Source: Caulobacteraceae bacterium | GTDB lineage: Bacteria > Pseudomonadota > Alphaproteobacteria > Caulobacterales > Caulobacteraceae | Length of the DNA stretch: 64,000 nucleotides | Direction: 5' to 3' | Assembly: GCA_025352085.1 (NCBI GenBank) | Contig: JANXUA010000122.1 | Location: 62,001-126,000 of the forward strand | Shown: one piece after another, positions 1 to 10,669 of the stretch | Layout of the letters: every line of letters starts with the position of its first letter | Position numbering within the stretch: position 1 is the first letter of the stretch | The notes under the pieces: generated by a model | Database searches by the model: none | Told to the model about the DNA's origin: nothing | Seen by the model: the letters and a program-made list of their open reading frames with translations, nothing else | Made by a program: the position numbers and the translations under genes

Positions 1-1365
<1,365 letters not shown>

Positions 1366-1406
1366 CGATGCGATGGGTGGATGGGCGAACCGGGAATCGC
1401 GGTCCG

Positions 1407-1566
1407 CATTCCCTCCCTTCGCCGGCATGACCCGGATCAGGTTCGGCGGGTCGCCGCGCCGGTGGATCGTGGCAAACGGAAGGTTCACATCCGTTTGTGG
1501 TCCGATCCACCTATGCCGAAGCACTTGCGGCCTCTCAGTCCCTTGCGCGGGACACCCCGGAGAATG
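1407..1566 (-). promoter_or_regulatory. TPP (thi-box) riboswitch
   Basis: On the minus strand the element starts with CATTC (1566-1562) and GGGGTGTCCC, carries CTGAGAGGCC (about 1529-1538), and ends with CCTGATCCGGGTCATGCCGG and GAAGGGAGGGAATG (to 1407). These are the conserved cores of the thiamine pyrophosphate aptamer. The 5' CATTC can pair with the 3' GAATG to form P1. It sits 74 bases before thiC, whose product is a standard target of this riboswitch. Confidence 0.95.
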
Positions 1567-1608
1567 ACGGCGACCCTAGACCCTGACGGACGGGGGTCAA
1601 GAGGTTTG

Positions 1609-2184
1609 CTATTGCCGTGACACCGTAAAACGCAGCAGTTCCTGTTGCGGCAGGGCCCAGCCGGGCTTCAACGCCAGGGCTTTCTGGTAGTCGAAATAGG
1701 CGGCCTTTTCATCATCGAGGCCCTCATAGGCCAGGGCGCGGTTAAAATAAGCCTTCTCCGGCTCCTTCACGCCCAGCGCGAGGCCCCGGTTGATGTCGCC
1801 CAACCCTTCGGAATAGCGTTTCACGCCGATCAGCGCGCCGCCGCGATTGGTCCACCCCTCGCCCGCTTCGGGGGCCAGCTGCACGCCGGTGTTAAGGTCG
1901 ACCATGGCGCCGGCGAAATCCCGCCGGCGCATCTTCATCACGCCGCGGTTGATGAAGGTGGCGCCGCGGTTGTGACGAGACAGCACTTCGCTCGCCAGAG
2001 CGGTGCCGCAGATTTGCATGGACGCGTCGTCGGACTTCCCGTCGATCGCCGCCAGCCAACAATCCTGCGCATATCCGTCGCCAATGACGGTCACCGCCCC
2101 GCCGTCGGCCGCCGCCGCCGAACCGGCGGCCAAAGCCGCCGCGAAAGCCAATCTTATGGCCAGACAAGCGTTCATGGCCGACAT
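1609..2184 (-). CDS. Secreted TPR-repeat protein
   Basis: The 191-residue product has a signal peptide (about residues 1-27, hydrophobic core followed by an AAA-DGG-like cleavage site). A helical-repeat region follows with TPR signatures: FINRGVMKMRRRDFAGAM, WTNRGGALIGVKRYSEGL, YFNRALAYEGLDDEKAA and a final DYQKALALKPGWA. It is probably a periplasmic scaffold protein of unknown partner. The open frame extends further upstream, but the signal peptide and AGGCAGGG before the ATG at 2184 favour that start; the ATG at 2175 is an alternative. It lies upstream of the thiC leader on the same strand but has its own transcript context, because the riboswitch separates them. Confidence 0.75.
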   Translation of the reverse strand: MSAMNACLAIRLAFAAALAAGSAAAADGGAVTVIGDGYAQDCWLAAIDGKSDDASMQICGTALASEVLSRHNRGATFINRGVMKMRRRDFAGAMVDLNTGVQLAPEAGEGWTNRGGALIGVKRYSEGLGDINRGLALGVKEPEKAYFNRALAYEGLDDEKAAYFDYQKALALKPGWALPQQELLRFTVSRQ

Positions 2185-2317
2185 CCCTGCCTGCAAAGGT
2201 GCGTTAAGCCCGCGTCGAGCATCGCGCCGGCGAGGCGGGTTTGTCAATTTCGCTATAGCAAACCCCGTTAAGATGAAAACGTCTGAACGGGATAAATTGC
2301 CCAGATGCGAAAGTGTG

Positions 2318-2363
2318 GAGCCTGACGCGCTTGCAACTGTTCCTTGCAAACGCATCGGGCTCT
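2318..2363. repeat. Dispersed palindromic repeat, copy A (single module)
   Basis: Outer arms GAGCCTGA (2318-2325) and TCGGGCTC (2355-2362) pair with one G-T wobble. Inner arms GCG/CGC (2327-2329 and 2351-2353) and TTGCAA/TTGCAA (2331-2336 and 2344-2349) close a 7-base loop CTGTTCC. It matches the second module of copies at 5782-5893 and 61523-61632, but with a different inner stem. It lies between the starts and stops of two minus-strand genes. Confidence 0.7.
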
Positions 2364-2372
2364 GGACGGAAA

Positions 2373-3377
2373 TCAACGCGCGGCGAGGACGTCCGCTGGA
2401 TCGACGAGATTGAGCACGGGTTCGCCCGCCTGATATCGCCGTAGACTGTCTAGAAACAGCGCCTCGTTGCGCCGCGCGACTTCGCCCGCCTCGCCGGTCT
2501 CGCTGGCGCTGTGGGCGGTGAGGCTGACGCGCGGGTGGCGCCAGAACGGGCTTTCCGCCGCCAGGGGTTCGGTCGCGAACACGTCCAGAACCGCGTGCGC
2601 CGGAACGCCCCGGTCCAGGGCCGCCAGAAGGTCGGGCTCGTTGACCAGGCCGCCGCGGCCGACATTGACCAGAACGGCGCCCGATTTCATGGCGGCGAAA
2701 AACCGGGCGTCGGCGATCTGGCGGGTATCGGCGTTCAGGGGCGCGCTAAGCACGACCACGTCCGCGGCGGGGAGTTCGGCGTGGACATCGCCAAGCACAA
2801 TCGTGCGTTCGGCGAGCGGACCCGGCGCCCGGCCGCGACGAACGCCGACGATCTCGGCGCCGAAGGCGCGGGCGCGAGCGGCGACCGCCTGTCCGATCGC
2901 GCCAAAACCGACGATCAGCCAGCGGGTTCCGGCAATTTCGCGCGCCGGCAGCTCCTCCCAGACGCCCCTCGTCTGGGCGTCGCGGCGGCTCGGGCCGCCC
3001 TGAAAATGGTCAAGAACGCCTGCCAGAACATAGTCGGCGATCGGGCCTGCGTGGGCATGGCTGTTGCTCAACCGCGCGCCCTTGGCGACGATCTGAGCAA
3101 ACATTGGATGGTCAAATCCGGCGGCGACGCTCTGCACCCATTTCAGATCGGGCGATTTCAGGAGTTCGACGACGAAGGGCCGCACGGCCGGGCTGCTGAA
3201 CAGGCTGGAGGTCAGCCAGGCCGCATCGGGATTGGCGGCACCGTTCTCCACGACCTCACCGCCTAAGGTAATGACGCCCACGTCGTCCATCACCAGGGTT
3301 TCGAGAGCCGGGCCATATGCGGCCAACGCGCCAGCGATGGGCCGCCACGCCGCTTGGTGAATTAGGAGCCGGGTCAT
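2373..3377 (-). CDS. D-isomer-specific 2-hydroxyacid dehydrogenase (NAD-binding)
   Basis: This 334-residue cytosolic oxidoreductase would interconvert a 2-hydroxy acid and a 2-oxo acid using NAD(P)H. The nucleotide-binding GFGAIG is at residues 157-162, and the three catalytic residues are recognisable: Arg241 in NVGRGG, Glu270 in FATEPL and His289 in LTAHSAS. The length is normal for the GhrA/phosphoglycerate dehydrogenase-like group. The substrate cannot be told from sequence. Its stop is about 30 bases before repeat copy A. No operon partner is evident. Confidence 0.9.
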   Translation of the reverse strand: MTRLLIHQAAWRPIAGALAAYGPALETLVMDDVGVITLGGEVVENGAANPDAAWLTSSLFSSPAVRPFVVELLKSPDLKWVQSVAAGFDHPMFAQIVAKGARLSNSHAHAGPIADYVLAGVLDHFQGGPSRRDAQTRGVWEELPAREIAGTRWLIVGFGAIGQAVAARARAFGAEIVGVRRGRAPGPLAERTIVLGDVHAELPAADVVVLSAPLNADTRQIADARFFAAMKSGAVLVNVGRGGLVNEPDLLAALDRGVPAHAVLDVFATEPLAAESPFWRHPRVSLTAHSASETGEAGEVARRNEALFLDSLRRYQAGEPVLNLVDPADVLAAR

Positions 3378-3473
3378 TGTGCGCCCTTGTTCAAGATCGC
3401 CGCGCCCGACCCGTTCGTCCAGGTGACACGGCCCCCGACGTCAGCCGGGGACCGCGGTTGGATGCATCGAGCC

Positions 3474-3755
3474 TTAGGAGGCGGCGTTTTTGCGGAAGAT
3501 CATGTTGTACAGGAAAATGACCAGCATGGCGCCAATAACCGCGACGATCACCTCGACGATAAATCCGCCCATGCCGCCCGTTCCGCCCATCGTATTGAGC
3601 ACCGGGATGAACTGGACGATGAAGCCGCCGACGAAACCACCGACGATACCCAGGCCGATATCCATGAGCAGGCCAGATCCGCTCTTGTTGATGATTTTGC
3701 TGGCGATGAACCCGGCTATACCCGAGACGATGATCCACACGATAAAATGTATCAT
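3474..3755 (-). CDS. GlsB/YeaQ/YmgE-type small membrane protein
   Basis: The 93-residue product is almost wholly hydrophobic, with three predicted membrane segments (about residues 3-20, 30-50 and 62-85) separated by a Gly-rich linker (NTMGGTGGMGG). It fits the transglycosylase-associated (GlsB/YeaQ/YmgE) family of small inner-membrane stress proteins, whose molecular role is poorly known. The start at 3755 follows AGGGAGA by six bases, which is why it is preferred over an upstream in-frame ATG. Confidence 0.85.
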   Translation of the reverse strand: MIHFIVWIIVSGIAGFIASKIINKSGSGLLMDIGLGIVGGFVGGFIVQFIPVLNTMGGTGGMGGFIVEVIVAVIGAMLVIFLYNMIFRKNAAS

Positions 3756-3994
3756 TCTGTTCTCCCTAACGCCCATTTTTCATGGCGAATCGCCCTTTCT
3801 GGGCGTGCCCACGCTACCCCCGTTTGGTTGGAGTTGAATAGCAAAACTGCAAGCGGGGCGCTGAGCCGCCGTTTTTGACCCCAAAAGGAAGCCCAATCTG
3901 ATCGCTTCGGTCTCCAAACGGGCGAAGCCTGGATGAAAAAACGGGGGCGGAGGGCGCGTGATCCGACTATGTTGGGGCAAATCAGGAGACGCAT

Positions 3995-5782
3995 ATGAGC
4001 TACCTTTTGTCCCGCCGGGGTGCCCTGGGCTTGTTAGCGGCCGCCGCCGCGCCGTGGTCGGCCAACGCCGCCGCCCAGGCCCTTGCCGGGCCCGACGCCG
4101 ACTTCGCCGCCCTGTCCGCCAAATGGCTGGACGCCATGGCGAGGCTGAGCCCCGTGTCGGCCACGCAGCTGGGCGACCACCGGTTCGACAACTTGCTTGA
4201 TGACCTGTCGCCCGCCGGTCGCGCAGCGGCGGCGGCGTCTTCGCGGCGCCTGCTGGCGGAGCTGGACGCTCTGCCAAAAGGGTCCTTGTCGCGCGACAAC
4301 CAGATCGACGCGGTGATCCTGGCCAACCAGCTGCGCTATGACCTGTGGACGGACGAAGTGCTCGAAAGCTGGGCGTGGGACCCGTTGATCTATAACGAGC
4401 TGGCTGGCGACGCGCTGTATTCGGTGATGGCCCGCGAGTTCGCGCCCCTGACATCCCGGCTGGGCCTGGCCGTGGCGCGCATGGAAAAGTTGCCGGCGTT
4501 CCTCAGCCAAGCCCGGCGCAATCTCAAGCCCGCCCGCGTGCCCCTGATTCACGCCCAGACTCTGGCCAAACAGAACAAGGGCCTGACGAGCCTGATCGCC
4601 GAGTTGATCACGCCGCATGCCGCCGATCTGCCCGATTCAGCGCGCGCGCGGCTGGACAAGGCCACGACGAACCTCGCCAAGGCGGTCGCCGAACACCAGG
4701 CCTGGATCGAGGGGACCCTGCTGCCGAACGCCAAGGGCGATTTTCGCCTGGGCGCCAAACTCTACGATGAAAAGCTGGCCTTCGCCCTCAATTCGTCGCT
4801 CGGCCGCAAGGAAATCCGCGAGCGCGCCGAGGCCGCGGCCATCACGACCCGCGCGCAGATGTACGCCTTGGCGCGCGAGGTTCTCGCCGGCCGCGCCGAC
4901 GCGCCCGTCACGCCCGACACACCCACGCCAGTCCAACAGCAGACGGCGATCAAGGCGGCGATCGATCTGGCCGCCGCCGACCATCCGGCGAGAGAGGATG
5001 TGGTCGAGGCGGCCAAGTCCGGCCTCGCCGCCGCCACGGCCTTTGTCAAAGCCAAAGACCTCATTACCCTCCCCGACGCACCGGTGCAGGTGATCCTGAT
5101 GCCGGAGTTCCAGCGCGGCGTCGCGGTGGCCTATTGCGACGCCCCCGGCGCGCTCGACAAAAAGCTGGCCACCTTTTACGCCGTCTCGCCCATCCCCGAC
5201 GACTGGACGGCGGAGCGGACGACATCCTTCCTGCGCGAATACAATCGTCGCGCCATTGACGACATCGCCACCCACGAGGCCATGCCGGGCCACTATGTGC
5301 AACTGGCCCACGCCAACGCCTGCCCGTCGGTGCTGCGCGCGGTCCTGTCCAACGGGCCGTTCGTCGAGGGTTGGGCGGTGTATGGCGAGAGCGTGATGGC
5401 GCAGGAGGGATTCCTCGGCGGCGATCCGCTCTACAAGCTGGTGGTGCTCAAAACCAAGCTGCGCAGCATCACCAACGCCATCCTCGACCAGGCGATCCAC
5501 GTCGACGGCATGAGCCGCGAGGACGCCCTGAGATTCATGATGGAGACGGCGTTCCAGGAGGAAGGCGAAGCGTCCGGCAAATGGATCCGCGCCAGCGTCA
5601 GTTCGGCGCAACTGCCCTACTATTTCGTCGGCTCCGAGGAACATTGGGCCACCCGCCGCGAAGCTGAAAAGCGCTGGGGCAAGGACTTCACCCTCAAGCG
5701 CTATCACAACACGGTGCTGTCGTTCGGCTCCCCGCCGACCCGATTGGCCCGCGCGGCGATGTTTGACGATCCGATCGGGTAG
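3995..5782 (+). CDS. DUF885 family protein, exported, peptidase-like
   Basis: The 595-residue product starts with a twin-arginine-type signal (SRRGALGLLAAAAAP, cleavage near ANA-AAQA). The body matches DUF885, a family with an HEXXXGH zinc-peptidase-like motif, here H427-E-A-M-P-G-H433 in THEAMPGHYVQLAHA. A downstream EGWAVYGESVM supplies another typical acidic patch. It is likely a periplasmic metallohydrolase; the substrate is unknown. AGGAGA precedes the ATG by four bases. The stop codon TAG is shared with the start of repeat copy B. Confidence 0.88.
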   Translation: MSYLLSRRGALGLLAAAAAPWSANAAAQALAGPDADFAALSAKWLDAMARLSPVSATQLGDHRFDNLLDDLSPAGRAAAAASSRRLLAELDALPKGSLSRDNQIDAVILANQLRYDLWTDEVLESWAWDPLIYNELAGDALYSVMAREFAPLTSRLGLAVARMEKLPAFLSQARRNLKPARVPLIHAQTLAKQNKGLTSLIAELITPHAADLPDSARARLDKATTNLAKAVAEHQAWIEGTLLPNAKGDFRLGAKLYDEKLAFALNSSLGRKEIRERAEAAAITTRAQMYALAREVLAGRADAPVTPDTPTPVQQQTAIKAAIDLAAADHPAREDVVEAAKSGLAAATAFVKAKDLITLPDAPVQVILMPEFQRGVAVAYCDAPGALDKKLATFYAVSPIPDDWTAERTTSFLREYNRRAIDDIATHEAMPGHYVQLAHANACPSVLRAVLSNGPFVEGWAVYGESVMAQEGFLGGDPLYKLVVLKTKLRSITNAILDQAIHVDGMSREDALRFMMETAFQEEGEASGKWIRASVSSAQLPYYFVGSEEHWATRREAEKRWGKDFTLKRYHNTVLSFGSPPTRLARAAMFDDPIG

Positions 5783-5893
5783 AGCAGGATGATTTTCGAC
5801 GCCGCCGTCCAAAATCTGAATCCTGCTCTAGAGTCAAAAGCGCAGAGCCTGATTCAGCGCCCGCATCTGTTCCGCGCAAACGCATCAGGCTCT
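5782..5893. repeat. Dispersed palindromic repeat, copy B (two modules)
   Basis: Module 1: GAGCAGGAT (5782-5790) pairs with ATCCTGCTC (5820-5828), with inner stems GATTTT/AAAATC (5791-5796, 5811-5816) and GACG/CGTC (5798-5801, 5806-5809). Module 2: AGAGCCTGAT (5844-5853) pairs perfectly with ATCAGGCTCT (5884-5893). Its left end overlaps the TAG stop of the DUF885 gene and its right end is five bases before the GTG start of the Mur ligase gene, so it fills the whole intergenic space. Confidence 0.85.
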
Positions 5894-5898
5894 GACGC

Positions 5899-7308
5899 GT
5901 GAGGGTCTATTTTCTCGGTATCGCCGGCGCGGGCATGAGCGCGCTGGCGTCGGTGCTGGTGTCCGAGGGCTACGAGGTGACCGGCTCGGACGCCGGCGTC
6001 TTTCCGCCGGTCAGCCATTATCTGGACCGGATGGGCATTGCCTGGCGCGACGGGTTCGACGCGGCCGCCCTCCCCGCCGACATCGACGCGGCGGTCATTG
6101 GCGGCAGCGCCAAACTTGATCTGGCGCACAATCCGGAACTGGCCGAACTGAAACGGCGCGGCGTACCCCGTTACAGCTTCCCCGCCTTTCTCGCCCACCA
6201 CACGCTCGATCGCGACACCATCGTCATCGCCGGCAGTTTCGGCAAATCGACCCTGACCGCCCTCCTCGCGGTGCTGATGCGCGAGGCGGGGCGCGATCCG
6301 GGCTATTTCATCGGCGCCGCACCGCTGGACCTCGACACAAACGGCCATGGCGGAACCGACCGCGCCTTTCTGCTCGAGGGCGACGAATACATCGTGGGGG
6401 CCGACGACCGTCGCAGCAAATTCCTACTCTATCATCCCAAGAGCGTGCTGATCAGCTCGCTGATCCACGACCATATGAACGTGTTCCCGACCATCGCATC
6501 CTACGAGGCGCCGTTCGCCGCGCTGATCGCCCTGCTGGCGCCCGACGCGCCGCTCGTTTGCGCCAACGCCTTCAAAGCCCTGCATCGCCTGACCGCCGGG
6601 CGAACGGTGACGTGGTATGGGCTTGAACGCTGCGACGGCTATTGGACCGACAACATCGAGATCGGCGAAATCACCCGTTTCGATCTGGTCACGCCAACCG
6701 GCGAGCGCATTGCTCTGGAGACCGGGCTTCTGGGTCTGCACAATATCGAAAACATCGTCGGCGCGACGGCGCTTTTGCTGGAGCGCGGGGACATCGACGC
6801 TGCGGCCTTGCAGCGAGGTGTGCGAAAGTTTCGCGGCGTCGCCCGGCGGCTGGACAAGAAAACCACCGCCTCGCGGGCGCCGGTCTATGAAGGTTTCGGT
6901 TCGTCATACGAAAAGGCTCGTTCGGCTATCGACGCCATCGCGCTGCACTTTCCGGGCCGCCCGATGGTGGTGGTGTTCGAGCCACACACCTTCAGTTGGC
7001 GTAACGCCGGCGCCCTGGCCTGGTACGACACGGTGTTCAAGGGCGTCGCGCGCGTCTTGCTATTGCCGCCGCCCGGCCACGGCGCCGACGGCCACGCCCA
7101 GTTGTCACAAGCTGATATTCTGACGCGCATCGCCGCCGCCGGGGTCGCCGTCCGGGCGATGGCCGATGGCGCGGCGACCCTGGCCGACCTAGACGCCGGC
7201 CTCACCGGCGACGAAGTGGTTCTGCTCCTTTCATCGGGACCGCTGGACGGCCTTGCGGAAACCCTGCCGCCCCGATTGGATGCGAAGTTCAGCCCGGCGA
7301 CGCATTAG
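5899..7308 (+). CDS. Mur ligase family protein, Mpl-like, with altered motifs
   Basis: The 469-residue protein aligns along its length with Mpl, the ligase that attaches recycled murein tripeptide to UDP-MurNAc. The Rossmann start MRVYFLGIAGAGMS, the GSDA motif, DDRRSKF and LGLHNIENIVGA are all there. Several signatures differ: the ATP loop reads GSFGKST (residues 112-118) where Mpl and MurC have GTHGKTT, and the C-terminal DD(F/Y)AHHP motif is replaced by EGFGSSYEK near residue 331. The key lysine is kept. It could be a bona fide but divergent Mpl or a ligase with another substrate. The GTG start lies five bases past repeat copy B. Confidence 0.75.
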   Translation: MRVYFLGIAGAGMSALASVLVSEGYEVTGSDAGVFPPVSHYLDRMGIAWRDGFDAAALPADIDAAVIGGSAKLDLAHNPELAELKRRGVPRYSFPAFLAHHTLDRDTIVIAGSFGKSTLTALLAVLMREAGRDPGYFIGAAPLDLDTNGHGGTDRAFLLEGDEYIVGADDRRSKFLLYHPKSVLISSLIHDHMNVFPTIASYEAPFAALIALLAPDAPLVCANAFKALHRLTAGRTVTWYGLERCDGYWTDNIEIGEITRFDLVTPTGERIALETGLLGLHNIENIVGATALLLERGDIDAAALQRGVRKFRGVARRLDKKTTASRAPVYEGFGSSYEKARSAIDAIALHFPGRPMVVVFEPHTFSWRNAGALAWYDTVFKGVARVLLLPPPGHGADGHAQLSQADILTRIAAAGVAVRAMADGAATLADLDAGLTGDEVVLLLSSGPLDGLAETLPPRLDAKFSPATH

Positions 7309-7318
7309 GACACCCAAC

Positions 7319-8776
7319 ATGCTTATCCTCAACGACCCCACCCTCCTGCGCGTCGACGCCTATGTCGGCGGCCGCTGGACCGCGGCCGCGAACGGAGCCC
7401 GATTCGCTGTGATCAATCCGGCGACCGGCGCGGTTATCGCCGAGATCGCCGACCTTGACGGGACCGACGCGCGGGCCGCCATCGACGCCGCCGGCGCCGC
7501 CTTTCCCGCCTGGCGCGAGCGCACCGCCAAGGATCGCGCCGGCGTTATGCGTAAATGGTTCGAACTGATTATGGCCGCGCAGGAAGATCTCGCCCGCCTG
7601 ATGACCGCCGAACAAGGCAAGCCGCTCGCCGAAACGCGCGGCGAGGTCGCCTATGGCGCCAGCTTCATCGAATGGTTCGCCGAAGAGGCCAAGCGCGCTT
7701 ATGGCGACATCATCCCCGCCACGGCGGTCGGCAAACGCATATTCGTCACCAAACAGGCCATCGGCGTGGCCGCCGCGATTACGCCGTGGAACTTCCCCAA
7801 CGCCATGATCACCCGCAAGGCCGCCCCGGCCCTGGCGGCGGGCTGCACGTTCGTGATCAAGCCTTCGGAAGAGACGCCGCTGTCGGCCCTGGCCCTGGCG
7901 GAGCTGGCGCACCGCGCCGGCGTTCCGGCGGGGGTATTCAATGTCATTCCCTCGACCCGCGCGGCGGCGGTGGGGTTGGAGCTGACTCAGAACCCCACCG
8001 TGCGGAAATTCTCCTTCACAGGCTCGACGCCCGTCGGCAAACAGTTGATGGCCCAATGCGCGACGACGGTGAAGAAGATCAGCCTGGAACTGGGCGGCAA
8101 TGCGCCGTTCATCGTGTTCGACGACGCCGATCTCGACGCCGCCGTCGAGGGGGCGATGGCCAGCAAATACCGCAACATGGGCCAGACCTGCGTCTGCGCC
8201 AATCGCTTCCTGGTCCAGGCCGGCGTCTACGACGCCTTCGCCGCCAAGCTGGCGGCCAAGGCCGGCGCCATGGCCGTCGGCGACGGCGCGCAAGAGGGCG
8301 TCGTCCAGGGACCGTTGATCAACATGAAAGCGGTGCAAAAAGTCGAGCGCCTGCTCGCCGACGCCGTGGCGGCCGGCGCCAAAATCACCCTCGGCGGTCA
8401 TTCGCACATCCTGGGCGGGACCTTTTTCGAACCGACGGTGGTCACCGAGGTCACCCCGGCCATGGCGATTTCCAGGGAGGAGATCTTCGGCCCGGTGGCC
8501 ACCCTCGCCCGCTTCCACGACGAAGCCGAGGCCGTCGCCATGGCCAACGACACCGACTACGGTCTGGCCGCCTATTTCTACGCCCGTGATCTGGCGAGGG
8601 TCGTGCGGGTGAGCGAGGCGCTGGAATACGGCATGGTAGCCGTCAACGACGGCATTCTCTCCACCGAAGTCGCCCCGTTCGGCGGGATCAAACAGTCGGG
8701 CCTGGGCCGCGAGGGCAGCAAATACGGGATCGAAGACTATCTGGAGATCAAGTATGTCTTGGTCGGAGGGCTGTAG
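7319..8776 (+). CDS. gabD: NAD(P)-dependent succinate-semialdehyde dehydrogenase-like aldehyde dehydrogenase
   Basis: This 485-residue protein of the aldehyde dehydrogenase superfamily is closest in motif style to GabD, which oxidises succinate semialdehyde to succinate. Visible are ITPWNFPNAMITRK in the cofactor site, FTGSTPVGK, the general base Glu257 in LELGGNAPF and the catalytic Cys291 in GQTCVCANRF, 34 residues apart as usual. PFGGIKQSGLGREGSKYG marks the C-terminus. The ATG at 7319 was chosen because the upstream extension overlaps the preceding gene. The exact substrate is inferred. Confidence 0.9.
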   Translation: MLILNDPTLLRVDAYVGGRWTAAANGARFAVINPATGAVIAEIADLDGTDARAAIDAAGAAFPAWRERTAKDRAGVMRKWFELIMAAQEDLARLMTAEQGKPLAETRGEVAYGASFIEWFAEEAKRAYGDIIPATAVGKRIFVTKQAIGVAAAITPWNFPNAMITRKAAPALAAGCTFVIKPSEETPLSALALAELAHRAGVPAGVFNVIPSTRAAAVGLELTQNPTVRKFSFTGSTPVGKQLMAQCATTVKKISLELGGNAPFIVFDDADLDAAVEGAMASKYRNMGQTCVCANRFLVQAGVYDAFAAKLAAKAGAMAVGDGAQEGVVQGPLINMKAVQKVERLLADAVAAGAKITLGGHSHILGGTFFEPTVVTEVTPAMAISREEIFGPVATLARFHDEAEAVAMANDTDYGLAAYFYARDLARVVRVSEALEYGMVAVNDGILSTEVAPFGGIKQSGLGREGSKYGIEDYLEIKYVLVGGL

Positions 8777-8803
8777 CGGCGCCTCGCGTTTGGAGACCCC
8801 GCC

Positions 8804-9439
8804 ATGATCACCCTGCACCATTGCAAAGGCGCCCGGTCGTTCCGCGCCTTGTGGACCCTCGAAGAAATGGAATTGCCCTATGAGCTCAAGCTCGTGGCCT
8901 TCCCGCCGCGCGCGAAGGAGCCGGGGTATCTGGACCTAAATCCGCTCGGCACGGTGCCGAGCTTTTTCGACGATGGCGTGCTGATGACCGAGTCGGCGGC
9001 GATCTGCGAATATCTGGCGGCGAAATATGGCCCGACACCCTTGGTCGTGGGGCCGGACGAGCCGGGCTTCGCGCCCTACCTCAACTTCCTGCACATGGGC
9101 GAGGCGACTTTGACGTTCCCGCAAACCATCCATCTGCGCTACGCCGTGTTCGCCGCCCCGGAGCAGATGATTCCGCAGGCGGCCGAGGACTATGTGAACT
9201 GGTTCCTGGCCCGGTTGCGCGGCGCGACCAGGCTGTTGGGAGACGATGAATTCGTCGCAGCCGGACGGTTCACGGTGGCCGACGTCTCGGTCGGCTACGC
9301 CCTGAAACTGGCCAAGACCCTCGGCTTCGCCGACCGTTTTCCCGAGCCGTGGGTGCGATACCTCGCACGGCTGCAAGCGCGCGACGGCTATCAGCGGGCG
9401 ATGGCGGTGGAGAAAAGGGCTCCGGGCGCTCTCGACTAA
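8804..9439 (+). CDS. Glutathione S-transferase family protein
   Basis: The 211-residue protein has the thioredoxin-like N-terminal domain of GSTs, with [28 protein letters not shown] carrying the cis-proline and the glutathione gamma-glutamyl-binding ES pair (residues about 50-70). An all-helical C-terminal domain (residues 90-205) contains the conserved [12 protein letters not shown]. It likely conjugates or reduces small electrophiles in the cytosol. It follows the aldehyde dehydrogenase by 27 bases and may share its transcript. The stop codon overlaps that of the convergent rnhB gene by four bases. Confidence 0.9.
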   Translation: MITLHHCKGARSFRALWTLEEMELPYELKLVAFPPRAKEPGYLDLNPLGTVPSFFDDGVLMTESAAICEYLAAKYGPTPLVVGPDEPGFAPYLNFLHMGEATLTFPQTIHLRYAVFAAPEQMIPQAAEDYVNWFLARLRGATRLLGDDEFVAAGRFTVADVSVGYALKLAKTLGFADRFPEPWVRYLARLQARDGYQRAMAVEKRAPGALD

Positions 9440-10017
9440 GCTCCCGCGCGCATCGGGCCCCACCCCATCCGATGAATCGCGCAGGGACCCAACTCGCGCA
9501 GAGCCCGGGCGTGAACTGCCGTGCCGTAGCCCTTGTGCGCGGCGAAGCCGTAGCCCGGATGGGCGGCGTCCATCTCGACCATCAGCCGGTCGCGCGCGGT
9601 CTTGGCCAGGATCGAGGCGGCGGCGATGGAGGCGCTGATGGCGTCGCCCCGCACCACCGTTCGAACCGGGCACGGAAGATCAAAGACGTAGTTTCCATCC
9701 ACCAGCGCGAGGGCGGGCGCGGGCGTGAGCGCCGCCACCGCCCGGCGCATGGCCAAGCCGGTCGCCTGAAGAATGTTGAGGGCGATGACCTCCTCCACCG
9801 AGGCGAAGCCCAGACCCCAGGCCAAGGCGCGGGTCTTGATCTCGATCTCCAGCACCGCGCGTCGCGGGTGCGGCAGGCGTTTGGAGTCATCGAGGCCTAC
9901 AATCGGCCGATCGGGGTCGAGCACGACCGCCGCGGCGTACACCGGGCCGGCCCACGGCCCGCGTCCGGCCTCGTCGATCCCGCACACCGGCGCCGGGCAT
10001 TCACCCTCCAAACGCAT
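9436..10017 (-). CDS. rnhB: Ribonuclease HII
   Basis: RNase HII cuts the RNA strand of RNA-DNA hybrids and removes single ribonucleotides from DNA. The 193-residue product has the [14 protein letters not shown] active-site motif with Asp15 and Glu16, the LDDSKRL motif, a third acidic residue in ALVDGN and a fourth in [17 protein letters not shown]. The ATG at 10017 gives a normal family length; a TTG at 10038 overlapping the stop of tag is possible. It follows tag by 17 bases, so the two DNA-repair genes probably form an operon. Confidence 0.93.
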   Translation of the reverse strand: MRLEGECPAPVCGIDEAGRGPWAGPVYAAAVVLDPDRPIVGLDDSKRLPHPRRAVLEIEIKTRALAWGLGFASVEEVIALNILQATGLAMRRAVAALTPAPALALVDGNYVFDLPCPVRTVVRGDAISASIAAASILAKTARDRLMVEMDAAHPGYGFAAHKGYGTAVHARALRELGPCAIHRMGWGPMRAGA

Positions 10018-10034
10018 GTCCGGCAGGACGCGGA

Positions 10035-10643
10035 TCAAGGTCGCGCGCCCATCGCGGCCACGTGCGCGTGGCGCGAACAGGTCACCACATGGTCGTTGAC
10101 CATGCCGACCGCCTGCATAAAAGCGTAGACGATCACCGGGCCGCAGAACTTGAAGCCCCGGGCCTTGAGCGCCTTGGCCATGGCCTCCGACGCCGGCGTG
10201 GCGGCGGGAACTTCGTGCACCGAGCTCCAGCGGTTCTGGATCGGCGCGCCGCCGACGAAATCCCACAGAAAGGCGGAGAAATCCTCGCCTCGCTCGCGCA
10301 TGGTGGTGAAGATCCGCGCGCCGCCGATCGCCGCGTCGATCTTGGCGTTCGAGCGGATGATGCCGGCGTCAGCCATCAGGCGCGCGCGATCGGCCTCGCC
10401 GAACCGGGCGACGCGATCGGGATCGAAATCGGCGAAGGCGGCGCGAAAGGCCTCGCGCTTGCGCAATATGGTGATCCACGCGAGGCCGGCCTGAAAACCG
10501 TCCAGCACCAATTTTTCCCATAGGGAGCGGCTGTCCCATTCGGGCACGCCCCATTCCTCGTCATGGTAGGCACTGTAAAGCGCGTCGGCCGGATTGGCCC
10601 AGGCGCAGCGCCCCTCCATCTCTTCGAAAAACTTGACGCCCAC
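10035..10643 (-). CDS. tag: DNA-3-methyladenine glycosylase I
   Basis: Tag removes 3-methyladenine from alkylated DNA. The 202-residue product has the N-terminal RCAWAN and [21 protein letters not shown] signatures, the [10 protein letters not shown] block and the C-terminal [11 protein letters not shown], which with the N-terminal Cys and His forms the structural zinc site. The start is a GTG at 10643 with GGAG ten bases upstream. Only 26 bases separate it from the divergent glycosyltransferase gene, so one of the promoters must overlap coding sequence. Confidence 0.93.
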   Translation of the reverse strand: MGVKFFEEMEGRCAWANPADALYSAYHDEEWGVPEWDSRSLWEKLVLDGFQAGLAWITILRKREAFRAAFADFDPDRVARFGEADRARLMADAGIIRSNAKIDAAIGGARIFTTMRERGEDFSAFLWDFVGGAPIQNRWSSVHEVPAATPASEAMAKALKARGFKFCGPVIVYAFMQAVGMVNDHVVTCSRHAHVAAMGARP

Positions 10644-10669
10644 GCCCGCATATCTCCACTGCTGGACCC

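Noticed and set aside
7289-8821. 510-codon open frame opposite the aldehyde dehydrogenase gene
   Set aside because: Antisense of a clear family member; composition effect rather than a gene.
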